Below are positions 1 to 8,072 of a stretch of 64,000 nucleotides of DNA, piece after piece; position 1 is the first letter of the stretch, and the number at the start of each line of letters is the position of its first letter. Origin of the DNA: Stygiolobus azoricus (GTDB lineage: Archaea > Thermoproteota > Thermoprotei_A > Sulfolobales > Sulfolobaceae); NCBI RefSeq assembly GCF_009729035.1, contig NZ_CP045483.1, forward strand, positions 1,820,001 to 1,884,000, written 5' to 3'. The notes beneath the pieces were generated by a model. That model saw only the letters and a program-made list of their open reading frames with translations. It was not told the DNA's origin and did not search any database. A program made the position numbers and the translations under genes.

Positions 1-525
1 GAGTTTATATACAATACTGCAGGTCCTGAAGGTGTAAAGAGCCTTGTAAAGAGACCACTTAATGGTCTAAAGGTAGCTCCATATTATGGCTGTCTATACG
101 CAAGACCGAAGCAGTTCATCTTAACTGGATACATGAAGATCAAGGATGACCCTGAAAGACCGTTCTTCATGGACGAGTTATTAAAGGCTACTGGAGCCGA
201 GGTAGTGCCGTTTGAAGCAAAGACAATGTGTTGTGGAGGTCCACATGTATATTCTGATCCAGACGTAGCTCTGAACTTAGAAGCAAGAATATTGAAGGAA
301 GCAAGAAGGAACGGTGCCGAACTCCTAGTGGTGGATTGCCCATTAGGTGGTGTTGCTTTAGAGACTAATATGAACAAGATTGCCGCAAGATACGGTGAAG
401 ATCTGAGAATGCCTATAGTGTACTTCAGCCAGTTATTAGCGTTCGCATTTGGTCATTCACCTGACGAAGCGTTACTGACGGCTAATGTTACAAATCCGAT
501 GCAAGTTTTGAAGAGATTTGTTTAA
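1..525 (+). CDS. HdrB-like subunit, CCG domain protein (5' truncated by window edge)
   Basis: The reading frame is open from base 1, so the start lies outside the window; about 174 C-terminal residues are visible. Motifs of a cysteine-rich CCG domain are present: YYGC, then MCCGGP, then VVDCPLGG. In HdrB proteins this domain holds a non-cubane iron-sulfur cluster and the last motif is normally CxxC; here only its first Cys is present (CPLG). Such Cys loss fits the sulfur-oxidising sHdr type better than the methanogen enzyme, but this is inference. The lipoate genes 4-9 kb away agree with an sHdr locus, whose carrier protein needs lipoate. Either HdrB1 or HdrB2 is possible. Confidence 0.85.
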   Translation, partial: EFIYNTAGPEGVKSLVKRPLNGLKVAPYYGCLYARPKQFILTGYMKIKDDPERPFFMDELLKATGAEVVPFEAKTMCCGGPHVYSDPDVALNLEARILKEARRNGAELLVVDCPLGGVALETNMNKIAARYGEDLRMPIVYFSQLLAFAFGHSPDEALLTANVTNPMQVLKRFV

Positions 526-530
526 AGAGT

Positions 531-556
531 TAACTTCTTTTTCCTTTTCTTCTTCA
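531..556 (+). terminator. T-rich terminator after the HdrB-like gene
   Basis: A pyrimidine tract with several T runs begins a few bases after the stop codon at 525. T-rich tracts without a hairpin are the usual terminators in Sulfolobales. It also lies just past the stop of the convergent gene at 558. Confidence 0.4.
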
Positions 557-557
557 C

Positions 558-1007
558 TTAGCTCTTATTTTTCAGGAATTCTCTCAACCACCCTAAAACC
601 GCATCGTCGTTATTTTCATGAAGGTATTTGAAAAAATTCTGTAGGAATTCCTGAGAAGATTTAGAAGTTATATAAGTCTTCCTTAAGCCCTCTAATGCGG
701 TCGCTCTGTTTATCCTAAATGAATGTGTTATGCTTTTTCTTCCCGTGAACATAACCACTGTCGTTATCTTTTCTGTTATTATGATTCTAGTTATAGTGGA
801 AGAGAGGAGTAGGAGTCTGAAAATTATTTCTTCTTTGTCGCAGACTAGGCTAGTTTTATCCTCTTCAAAAGTGGTGATTATGTTTTCGTTTCCCTTTTTC
901 TTTACTATCTTAAACCCTTCTCTTTCAAGTTTTTTTCTTATTTCATCACTAATCTTGCCTGTTCTTAACAAGTCTTCCTCTTCAATGAGGATACCTTTAA
1001 ACTCCAC
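558..1007 (-). CDS. Hypothetical protein, 149 aa
   Basis: I do not recognise this protein. It is soluble and charged, with Lys/Glu-rich N-terminal 45 residues, a hydrophobic beta-strand-like core (about 60-90) and a C-terminal helical part ending in Lys-Asn-Lys-Ser. The alternative frame on the other strand (730-1029) gives a low-complexity Ser/Leu-rich peptide typical of antisense shadows, so the minus strand is preferred. It is convergent with the HdrB-like gene and its start is 18 bases from the divergent gene at 1026, so the two would share a promoter region. Confidence 0.6.
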   Translation of the reverse strand: MEFKGILIEEEDLLRTGKISDEIRKKLEREGFKIVKKKGNENIITTFEEDKTSLVCDKEEIIFRLLLLSSTITRIIITEKITTVVMFTGRKSITHSFRINRATALEGLRKTYITSKSSQEFLQNFFKYLHENNDDAVLGWLREFLKNKS

Positions 1008-1025
1008 AACTTTTAATCTATTTGT

Positions 1026-2564
1026 TTGAATATGAAGATTTCGATTATCGGTATTATAGTCATTTTGGTATCCCTATTGACTTTGGCTAACGTTTCAGTA
1101 GGTTCTCAAGGAAGAATGATAAGTTTTGTTAAGCAATGTGGGAGTAATATACTAATAGTATATTCAAATGGAAGTGTTATGCTAGAAAATCCTTTTAGAG
1201 AAATCTTATTTATCACCCAAATAAACTTTACGAGGATAATTGGACTCTCTCAGCCGATAGTGTATCCTTGGGGTGTAAAACAATATCCTGAGAGCTTCGA
1301 GCACAACGTACTTATATTTCTTAACCAGTCTGGGTATTATGGACTAATATTACCCTCTTTTTATCCAGCATTATTAGTCCTTAATTCGACTAATATTACT
1401 TATATTCCTCCAATGTCTTTTCCTCTGACCGTAAAGATGGTAATATATGTCTCGCCCTATTTTCCTAATATGAACGCTGAAATAATAAACAATTATTTAG
1501 TTCAATATAATAACTCGGAGGTCATAATATCGAGTTTATCGAACGCAGTGATAAATTCATTGAACCTTTCCATTAACGATCTGAAGGTGTTCGAGAACGC
1601 CACAGTGGTTAATAATGTAATCTTGGATCGACAAGGTAACGTAATATACCCCTCTATATATAACCTGGGCTACTCTAACGTGACCTCTGTTTATTTCTAT
1701 CAAGGCAACTATTTCTATGAGTGGAACTGTACTTTATATGAAGATGGTACCGTAATTTATAGACTCAACTTCTCGTCCGGTATAACTAAAATTTACTCCT
1801 ACAACGGTTCTCTATATGTTTTCTTCTCCAATGGATACTTATTGGATAATAAGCATCTAATCTTTATAGGTAAATACTATAATTTTCTTGATAATCAATA
1901 CGTGATCATTAACAATACGGTCTACGGCCTTAACTTAGAAAAGTTAAGTCCTCAATATAATTTTACTCCTATTTACTATTATGACGGGATCGTAATGGGC
2001 AATAATCTCTCCATATTAGTGCCGAATAATATGACATTTGTAAGGGTTAGAGAAGTGGGTTTACCCCCTGAATCCATTTGGATAATCAATGACAGTGGTA
2101 TATTATACTATACTGATAAACCCTCTGTGGAAGTTTTTAACCTTTCTAAGATGTCGTTTTATTCAGTACTACCTTTCTATGTCAAATCTTATGGTAACTA
2201 TACTGTATTATTTAGCCCCGTATATCAGCGCCTTAGCCTAGAGGCCTCGGTAGTCCCCTTAAACCTTACAATCACATTATTTTACACTCCATTAGACAAT
2301 TATCGACTAACAGTACACGCTGATATTACATCATCATATACTATAATTATACTCCCGGCAGGGTACTATACAGTAACCTACGGAAATAATAAGGTAGTGG
2401 TAAAGCTGACAAACGGAAGTACCACCTTGGTTTTGACTGAGACTACATATCATACTACACGGGGGAGTCCCCACAGAAGTTTAGACGCCTCTGCATTTGT
2501 ATTAGCTTTAGTAGGAATAGCAGTAATTATCATATTAATTTTGAGAAATATAATCAAAAGGTAA
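1026..2564 (+). CDS. Secreted or surface protein with N-terminal signal and C-terminal membrane anchor, 512 aa
   Basis: A hydrophobic N-terminal segment (about residues 4-24) looks like a signal peptide or anchor. The long middle is rich in Asn, Tyr, Ser and beta-strand-like sequence with many N-x-S/T sites, expected for heavily glycosylated Sulfolobales surface proteins. A single transmembrane helix (about 488-508) is followed by a short basic tail, so the bulk should be outside the cell. No enzyme motif is visible. The layout resembles the surface proteins at 23873 and 30512, without clear similarity. M3 is an alternative start. Confidence 0.8.
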   Translation: MNMKISIIGIIVILVSLLTLANVSVGSQGRMISFVKQCGSNILIVYSNGSVMLENPFREILFITQINFTRIIGLSQPIVYPWGVKQYPESFEHNVLIFLNQSGYYGLILPSFYPALLVLNSTNITYIPPMSFPLTVKMVIYVSPYFPNMNAEIINNYLVQYNNSEVIISSLSNAVINSLNLSINDLKVFENATVVNNVILDRQGNVIYPSIYNLGYSNVTSVYFYQGNYFYEWNCTLYEDGTVIYRLNFSSGITKIYSYNGSLYVFFSNGYLLDNKHLIFIGKYYNFLDNQYVIINNTVYGLNLEKLSPQYNFTPIYYYDGIVMGNNLSILVPNNMTFVRVREVGLPPESIWIINDSGILYYTDKPSVEVFNLSKMSFYSVLPFYVKSYGNYTVLFSPVYQRLSLEASVVPLNLTITLFYTPLDNYRLTVHADITSSYTIIILPAGYYTVTYGNNKVVVKLTNGSTTLVLTETTYHTTRGSPHRSLDASAFVLALVGIAVIIILILRNIIKR

Positions 2565-2587
2565 TTATCACTCTGTCAGCTATTAAC

Positions 2588-2621
2588 TTAAAATACAAAG
2601 ATTTAAATATGTGTATTTTAA
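2588..2621 (+). promoter_or_regulatory. Perfect 10-bp inverted repeat flanking the TATA box of the wHTH regulator
   Basis: Two perfect arms, TTAAAATACA at 2588-2597 and TGTATTTTAA at 2612-2621, enclose the TATA-like ATTTAAAT (2601-2608). Arm centres are 24 bases apart, slightly over two helical turns. The TATA centre is about 36 bases before the ATG at 2641, and a GTGAT ribosome-binding motif sits at 2631-2635, so the transcript probably has a short leader. A dimeric regulator on these arms would block TBP/TFB, so autorepression is the likely function (inference). Confidence 0.7.
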
Positions 2622-2640
2622 TTATATAATGTGATTAACT

Positions 2641-3015
2641 ATGGAATTGGAAATAAGTAGGGTCAGATTACCTTCGGGAAAAGAAGTCGGTCTAGTAGAA
2701 GCCTTGAGTTTCTGTTATGACCTCTCGGATACTGATTTTCAAGTCCTTAAAGCACTACTAAATAGCGACGGGAAAAACGAGGATATGTTAGCTGAGCAGC
2801 TGAAAATATCTAAGGCTTCCATAAATAGGAGCGTAAACAAGTTAGTATCTTTAGGTTTTGTCGAGAGGATGAAAGACTCCTCCTCTAAAGGAGGTAGGCC
2901 CAGATACATTTACAAATCAATTCCCGTGGAGAGATTAATCGAAAAGATCACAAATGATTTTAGGAGATGTGCTGAACTTTTCAGTAATATTATACCTAAG
3001 GATTTAGAAAGTTAA
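2641..3015 (+). CDS. Short winged-helix transcription regulator, Lrs14-like (MarR/TrmB superfamily)
   Basis: The 124-residue protein has a single winged helix-turn-helix: a helical N-terminal part ([13 protein letters not shown]), a recognition-helix region ([15 protein letters not shown], about 59-73), and a basic wing ([11 protein letters not shown], about 85-95). A C-terminal helix would dimerise. Size and layout match the Lrs14-like regulators of Sulfolobales, several of which bind their own promoters. The perfect inverted repeat around its TATA box fits autoregulation. No ligand-binding domain is present. The SDR gene follows after 39 bases but could have its own promoter. Confidence 0.8.
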   Translation: MELEISRVRLPSGKEVGLVEALSFCYDLSDTDFQVLKALLNSDGKNEDMLAEQLKISKASINRSVNKLVSLGFVERMKDSSSKGGRPRYIYKSIPVERLIEKITNDFRRCAELFSNIIPKDLES

Positions 3016-3054
3016 GAATAAATTAATTTATTCATCGCATCTATTTTTACTTCT

Positions 3055-3996
3055 ATGAAGAGTATTCTGATAACGGGTTTAGGTTTTTTGGCTACTAATG
3101 TAGCTTATTACCTTTCTCAGAACTATAAGGTGACAGTAACTTATAGGAATTTGAATCCCGTGAAAGAAGTATACGTTAAGACGTTAAAGGAAAAAGGCGT
3201 TGAAGTAATCCAGTTAGACGTATTGAAAGACATGGACAAGTTGAATAATGCTGTTAAAGAGCACGATCTCGTAGTTAACTTCATAGGGGAAATCAGCGGT
3301 AAACCTGAGGATTTGAGGCGATCTAATTATGAAGTCCCTACAAGAATAGCAGAAGTAGCTAGGCAGTTTGGAAAGTTAATGATCCACACTAGTGCATCTA
3401 CTTACGGTATTACGGGGTTTGTGAAAGTTGAAGAAAAGTTAGGAGATGGTTTGAAACCTCAGTCTACTTTCGAGAAAACTAAGTTAGAGGGAGAGCTCTC
3501 CGTATATAAAATTCTAGGAGACAAGGGGTTTATATTCAGGCCTACACTGGTTTACGGACGATTTGCGGCCCACGTCCAATTCGTGACTATATATAAGTTA
3601 GTTAAAAGAGGGCTTCTTCCTGATATTAACATATCTTTTATGCCGATAAGTGCTAGATATATGGCTCAAGGAATTGCAGCTATAACTGAAGGTAAAAGTC
3701 CGTCAAAGAATTACTTTTATGTAACTGAATGCGAACCAATAAATATCACTAGGTTATTCGAAATCTATGCTGAAGCATTAAATAGGAAGGTTGTAAAGAT
3801 TAAAATCCCAACGTTTATAGCTAAGGCCTCTCTTCCCTCAGATGTAAGACAGTTATTAAAGTACTCAGGGACTATCTTTGACTGTTCTATATTTAAAGAA
3901 ATTGTACCGAATTTACAGTTTGATAAGCCTGAGCTTGTAGAGAACGCTAAGTTCTTGTCTGAACTTGATAGGGAGGGAAGGTTAATTCCAACGTGA
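3055..3996 (+). CDS. NAD(P)-binding extended SDR / epimerase-like protein with Tyr-to-Phe change
   Basis: An N-terminal Rossmann nucleotide-binding motif (TGLGFLA, residues 7-13) and the SDR layout of NAD-dependent epimerase/dehydratases are visible. HTSASTYG (111-118) supplies the catalytic Ser/Thr region. The usual YxxxK is FxxxK here (F139, K143), so the catalytic tyrosine is lost. Atypical SDRs such as the complex I NDUFA9 type also deviate here and are mainly structural or cofactor-binding. The 313-residue length is normal. The substrate cannot be inferred. Confidence 0.8.
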   Translation: MKSILITGLGFLATNVAYYLSQNYKVTVTYRNLNPVKEVYVKTLKEKGVEVIQLDVLKDMDKLNNAVKEHDLVVNFIGEISGKPEDLRRSNYEVPTRIAEVARQFGKLMIHTSASTYGITGFVKVEEKLGDGLKPQSTFEKTKLEGELSVYKILGDKGFIFRPTLVYGRFAAHVQFVTIYKLVKRGLLPDINISFMPISARYMAQGIAAITEGKSPSKNYFYVTECEPINITRLFEIYAEALNRKVVKIKIPTFIAKASLPSDVRQLLKYSGTIFDCSIFKEIVPNLQFDKPELVENAKFLSELDREGRLIPT

Positions 3997-4033
3997 CTTA
4001 GCTAAAAATTTATAATCTTCTTCTTTCGAGATT

Positions 4034-4312
4034 ATGATAATTAAAATGCCTCACATATACAGACATCAAATAGACAAGGACATAAGTTTAACATTCCAAC
4101 CTAAGGGAGCTAATCCTACGTTGGCTCTCAACCTGGGAGGGATGTTCTTACACATTCCAGTGAAGGGTAAGAAAAGACCCTATTTGTCCTATGCTAGTTC
4201 GAGTGTAATGTTAGAACAAGGATTTAATTTAGAACATCACCATTTCTTAACTAGGTCGAGAGAAAATGAAGAAGAGGAAGAGAGTGAAATAAATGAAGAA
4301 AAGAGTGAATAA
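4034..4312 (+). CDS. Hypothetical protein, 92 aa, acidic C-terminal tail
   Basis: I do not recognise this small protein. The first 70 residues contain Pro/Gly-rich beta-like sequence with several His (MPHIYRHQ, LEHHHFLTR) and a basic patch GKKRPYL; the last 18 residues are almost entirely Glu, Ser, Asn and Lys. The sharp switch to an acidic tail is typical of small nucleic-acid or protein-binding factors, but no function is claimed. M5 is an alternative start. It lies 37 bases after the SDR gene. Confidence 0.65.
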   Translation: MIIKMPHIYRHQIDKDISLTFQPKGANPTLALNLGGMFLHIPVKGKKRPYLSYASSSVMLEQGFNLEHHHFLTRSRENEEEEESEINEEKSE

Positions 4313-4370
4313 GAGAAGATTGTTAATTTAAGTTAAGCAGGGACTAAAGAAGGCCAAAAAGCTAGAATTC

Positions 4371-5213
4371 CTAAAGCTTAAAATATTCTAAGTACTCTTC
4401 TGGAAGACTACAACATGCGTCATACATAGGAAGATTAAATTCTTTCACAACCCTCGGTGATGGGTTAGCTATCCTTTGAACTAAACCCTTTTCTACTGAA
4501 ATCTTGTCCAATTTATCTTTTATAGCATGAGGTCTCATACAACCCAAACTCACTCTGCCTTGCATTAGTCTGTTCCCCAACTCTATCATCTTTACCGTTT
4601 CTTCTACCTCAGGGACTTTAAATACCTGAGAAGGTGTACCCTTCGTGGGTATAAACACTAGGAAGTTAAGTAGATAAGGCTTAAAGGAGGAAGCTACCTT
4701 TATACTTTCAGCTACGTCATCGTTAGGTAGTCCAAGCATTATGTGAGGTACGATATACTTAGGTCCGTAATCTATCAGCATCTCTAAGACTTTCAGATAA
4801 TCTTCTCTGCTTCTCCCAGAGAGTCCTTTGGACTGGAAGGCTTTAGGAGAATAGGCGAACTCGTAGTCAACTATGTCAACTACATCTTTTAACTCTTCTA
4901 TTGTGCTCTTGTCAAGGAGTCCAGGGTGAATGTTAAATATTATATCCGGGTTCTCCTTCTTTAACCTTTTCAGAACTGGTAAATAAGGTCTTATTGGTAG
5001 TTCTCCTCTCTTATTAAAACCACCACTTATTAGAAAGCCTTTAACCCCCATCTCGTATCTCTTCTTAACGTATTTGTGCATGGTTTCTGGAGTCATGACC
5101 CCTTCCATGGAGCTTATGTACTTAGAAGTGCAGTAAAAGCAATTGAGAGAACAACTCCCCCCAGTTATGCTTATGACAGCGAACTTCCTGAATGTGATGA
5201 AGCCAAGAACCAT
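4371..5213 (-). CDS. Radical SAM protein, LipS1/LipS2-type archaeal lipoyl synthase subunit (second of the pair)
   Basis: CSLNCFYC (C21, C25, C28) is the CX3CX2C motif binding the radical SAM [4Fe-4S] cluster. Late cysteines (GCMRP and C267-C268) could ligate a second cluster. In archaea LipS1 and LipS2 together insert two sulfurs into a protein-bound octanoyl chain, replacing LipA. The assignment rests on the pairing with a second biotin-synthase-like radical SAM gene, overlapping by 43 bases, beside Lpd and split LplA/LplB. I cannot say which of the pair is LipS1. It is the last gene of a four-gene operon. Confidence 0.78.
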   Translation of the reverse strand: MVLGFITFRKFAVISITGGSCSLNCFYCTSKYISSMEGVMTPETMHKYVKKRYEMGVKGFLISGGFNKRGELPIRPYLPVLKRLKKENPDIIFNIHPGLLDKSTIEELKDVVDIVDYEFAYSPKAFQSKGLSGRSREDYLKVLEMLIDYGPKYIVPHIMLGLPNDDVAESIKVASSFKPYLLNFLVFIPTKGTPSQVFKVPEVEETVKMIELGNRLMQGRVSLGCMRPHAIKDKLDKISVEKGLVQRIANPSPRVVKEFNLPMYDACCSLPEEYLEYFKL

Positions 5214-6010
5214 TTGTAATCCCTCAACGGTATATTATATAATTCTTTATCCAAAGGACTTTCATTATAATAAGGTCTATCACAAGAAGGACAACCGGAG
5301 GTAAGGAATGCTTCCTCACCATCTTTACCAGTGGATAGTTTATACCTCAAGGCTTGTATCCTGCGGTAGTACTCCAGTGAAGGTCTCTCCTTTTTTTCAT
5401 ACGGCGTCCCCTTTACTGGGGTGAAGGCGAAAAGGGCTACTTCAGCCCCAAGAGCGTAAAGTTCTTTCATAGTGTTGACTATTTCTTCCTCACTCTCACC
5501 AAGACCTACTATGAGGTGCACGTAAACATGTTTACGGCCGAAGACGTCGATAGCATCCTTTATAAACTTAATATATTTCTCGTAAGAATAAGGCTTCCCA
5601 ACTTCTCTCCACATTGATTTAACTGTGTCTAAGCCGACGCCCAGATAATCAACCCCTACTTCTTTTAATTTAATTAAGTACTGTTTGTCTACGGGGGTTA
5701 TTGTAACGGACTTGTGTTTAGAGTCTATTTTTGACATTATCTCGATAACCTCGTCTTCGAACTTCTCCTTAATCACCGTTTGTAAACAAACTCTAGTAAA
5801 GCTATTCAACGAGTCTTTAATCTCTTCCAGTTCCACGGGGTACCACTTCACCTTGGAAAGGTAAGTCTTGTCAGCATTGCTTAACACTGACTGAGTGCAG
5901 AATTTACATGAGGCATTGCATCCACTGCTCTGAAGTAAGTATGCAGTATTACTTATTTTAATGCCCTTCTTTATGAAGTAATAAGTCCCAGCAGAGACTA
6001 GTACTTTCAT
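5171..6010 (-). CDS. Radical SAM protein, LipS1/LipS2-type archaeal lipoyl synthase subunit (first of the pair)
   Basis: CNASCKFC (C31, C35, C38) is the radical SAM cluster motif, followed by a TQS sequence as in biotin-synthase-like enzymes. A C-terminal CPSC (C240, C243), followed by DRPYYNE, is a likely auxiliary cluster site, as expected for a sulfur-donating lipoyl synthase. The gene overlaps the aldo/keto reductase by 4 bases and the other radical SAM gene by 43, implying translational coupling. The lipoate context gives the function; in isolation it would be a biotin-synthase-related protein of unknown substrate. Confidence 0.78.
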   Translation of the reverse strand: MKVLVSAGTYYFIKKGIKISNTAYLLQSSGCNASCKFCTQSVLSNADKTYLSKVKWYPVELEEIKDSLNSFTRVCLQTVIKEKFEDEVIEIMSKIDSKHKSVTITPVDKQYLIKLKEVGVDYLGVGLDTVKSMWREVGKPYSYEKYIKFIKDAIDVFGRKHVYVHLIVGLGESEEEIVNTMKELYALGAEVALFAFTPVKGTPYEKKERPSLEYYRRIQALRYKLSTGKDGEEAFLTSGCPSCDRPYYNESPLDKELYNIPLRDYKWFLASSHSGSSLS

Positions 6011-6816
6011 TCAGACACTCTCCTCCTGATTTCATTTGCATCCTCATCACTTAAGTCGAACTTTAAGACTTCGGCTATTTCGTCAATATGTTTTTTGTTT
6101 GCCGATTTAGGTATTGGAATAGCATTTTTCTTCAAATATGCTAATGCTATTTGAACCACGGTTTTTCCGTATTTCTGTGCTATGTCATACAATCTGTTCT
6201 CAGTTGTTATTCGCCCTTGACCTAGTGGAGAATAAGCTATTATCTCGATACCGTTCTTTTTAGCGAATGGTATTATGTCTCTTTCTGGGGAGAGGTTATA
6301 TATGCTATATTCTATTTCGTCGGCAACTATCTCGTATTTCCTAGTTAACGTTATAGCCTCCTTTAGTAATTTTAGGTCGAAATTACTCACTCCTATACAT
6401 CTAACTATTCCCCTATCAACTAACTCTTCCATTGCGGCGAGGGTTTCTGAGAGCTTAACTGAAGGGTTGGGCCAATGGATGAGGTATAGGTCGATGTATT
6501 TAGTGTTCAGACGTTTAAGGCTATTGGTAGCGGACTTGATTACGTCGTCGTATTTTAAGTGGTTGTTCCAGACTTTAGTTATTATGAAAACGTCGTCCCT
6601 TTGAAAGTTTAAAACTGCCTTCCCCACCAGTTCCTCGGTATGTCCTCCTCCGTACATCTCTGCAGTATCTATGACGTTAATTCCCTTTGATATAGCATAG
6701 GAAATAGCTTCAATGTATTTATCGTCGTTTGAGTAATCGGCAGTCCAGAAGCCTCCCCCCATCTTCCACGTACCTAGACCAATTTCGCTTACCTTCTTAT
6801 CACATAATTCCTTCAA
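6007..6816 (-). CDS. Aldo/keto reductase within the lipoate operon
   Basis: The protein has the complete AKR catalytic tetrad: D50 and Y55 in DTAEMYGGG, K81 in ITKVW, and H114 in YLIHWP. The C-terminal IPIPKSANKKHIDE is the NADP-binding loop of the family. Length (269) is normal. It overlaps the Lpd gene by 17 bases and the radical SAM gene by 4, so it is co-translated with lipoate genes. No established lipoate pathway needs an AKR. It might supply reducing power or clear an aldehyde, or be an unrelated passenger. Confidence 0.9.
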   Translation of the reverse strand: MKELCDKKVSEIGLGTWKMGGGFWTADYSNDDKYIEAISYAISKGINVIDTAEMYGGGHTEELVGKAVLNFQRDDVFIITKVWNNHLKYDDVIKSATNSLKRLNTKYIDLYLIHWPNPSVKLSETLAAMEELVDRGIVRCIGVSNFDLKLLKEAITLTRKYEIVADEIEYSIYNLSPERDIIPFAKKNGIEIIAYSPLGQGRITTENRLYDIAQKYGKTVVQIALAYLKKNAIPIPKSANKKHIDEIAEVLKFDLSDEDANEIRRRVSE

Positions 6817-8032
6817 AAGTCCTCACTAATTCCCATATTGCCTCTAGATATGAGGGATGAGGGAACTGAAAGTCTAGGAGAGAACTTATACTTACTCCGA
6901 ATTTCATCGCAATCCCTATAATTGTTATGATTTCTTCGGCTCTCTCAGAAAACGCAACAGCACCGACTATTTTTCCTCCTTCCTCACAAATCTTCAAAAA
7001 CCCCTCTGTTTCCTTCTCAGCAATAGCTCTAGGTAATGTGACCATATCAATTTTCTTACAATTCCCAGTTGTTTTTCCAATATATGCTATTTGAGGCATT
7101 GTGTATATTACTTTAGGTACAACTGATCCGTCATATGCTTTCCTTTTGCCTAATGCGTTCAGTGCAGCCGTGATCCCCTCGTGAATCGCTTCATGTGCAG
7201 TAAACGATCCGGTTACATCTCCAGCAGCGTAAACATTTTTTAGAGAGGTCTCCATGTATTCGTTTACCAAAAGCCATTTATCTCTCCTCAATTCTTCAAA
7301 TCCCTCTAAATTGGGTTTTCTGCCAAAACTAAGAAGAACGAAGTCTCCTTCTATCTTTTCTCCCTTAGATGTGATCACCGCGTTTCCATCAATTTTAGCC
7401 TCTACTCCCATGTGGAGTTTAATCCCCAGCTTCGAGAAGTAATTAGTTACACTTTTCCTTAAGTTTGGGTCATGTTTAGGGAGAAGTAAATCCTCTTTTT
7501 CTACTATGTGGACCTCCTTTCCTATCATTCTAAGGAGCCATCCATATTCTACTCCTCCTACTCCTCCTCCTACTATTACAACTTTGTTGAAATCTTTATC
7601 GAGATATGGAAGGTCGTCTGCAGCTAACGCCCCAGAGGGCTTTATAGTCCCGGTAGCTATTATTACCTTTTCTGAGTTAAGAGTTTGTCCATTAACTTCG
7701 ATTTTCCCACCTTTTAGAGACGCCTTTCCATGTATAACGTTAATATCGTGGCTTTCTAATATGTATTCTAAGCCTTTTGAGAGTTGGTTTATTGCGTCCT
7801 TAGCAAGTTTAGTGAGTTCTAAGTAGCTGAAGTTCAAAGTTTTCCCTATTCTATCTAGAGAATAAGCTAGAGCCAAAGGATGGAGCATCGCTTTAGACGG
7901 AATACAGCCAAATAATACACAAGTCCCACCTAACTTTTCCCTCTCTTCAACCACTGTCACTTTCTCCCCTAAAGAAGCAGCTGTTAATGCTGCGTAGACT
8001 CCAGCCGCTCCTGAGCCTACTATCGTTATCAT
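6800..8032 (-). CDS. lpdA: Dihydrolipoamide dehydrogenase-type flavoprotein disulfide reductase
   Basis: An N-terminal FAD motif (GSGAAGVYAA, 6-15) is followed by the redox disulfide CVLFGC (C38, C43) in the context GGTC....CIPSK typical of dihydrolipoamide dehydrogenase. A second Rossmann motif (VGGGVGGVEYGW) binds NAD, AAGDVTG is the second FAD contact, and the C-terminal HPSYLEA gives the His392-Glu397 acid-base pair. At 410 residues it is shorter than the usual 460-470. It heads the lipoate operon and is divergent from lplA. It probably oxidises the dihydrolipoyl form of a lipoyl protein; the partner, perhaps the sHdr carrier protein, is outside the window. Confidence 0.88.
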   Translation of the reverse strand: MITIVGSGAAGVYAALTAASLGEKVTVVEEREKLGGTCVLFGCIPSKAMLHPLALAYSLDRIGKTLNFSYLELTKLAKDAINQLSKGLEYILESHDINVIHGKASLKGGKIEVNGQTLNSEKVIIATGTIKPSGALAADDLPYLDKDFNKVVIVGGGVGGVEYGWLLRMIGKEVHIVEKEDLLLPKHDPNLRKSVTNYFSKLGIKLHMGVEAKIDGNAVITSKGEKIEGDFVLLSFGRKPNLEGFEELRRDKWLLVNEYMETSLKNVYAAGDVTGSFTAHEAIHEGITAALNALGKRKAYDGSVVPKVIYTMPQIAYIGKTTGNCKKIDMVTLPRAIAEKETEGFLKICEEGGKIVGAVAFSERAEEIITIIGIAMKFGVSISSLLDFQFPHPSYLEAIWELVRTFEGIM

Positions 8033-8072
8033 AGATTAATATACTACTTATACCTTAAAAAAAATAACTTGT
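8033..8072. promoter_or_regulatory. Shared divergent promoter of the lipoate genes
   Basis: Only 40 bases separate the start codons of lpdA (minus) and lplA (plus). A TATA-like CTTATACC precedes lplA by about 20 bases; a T-run/TTTTTAAGG element on the other strand precedes lpdA by a similar distance. The two core promoters overlap, so polymerase binding in one direction should hinder the other or both be controlled by one factor. Both transcripts are probably leaderless or nearly so. Confidence 0.5.

Noticed and set aside
730-1029. Plus-strand reading frame opposite the hypothetical gene at 558-1007
   Set aside because: Its Ser/Leu/Ile-rich low-complexity peptide is typical of an antisense shadow; the minus-strand protein has normal composition.
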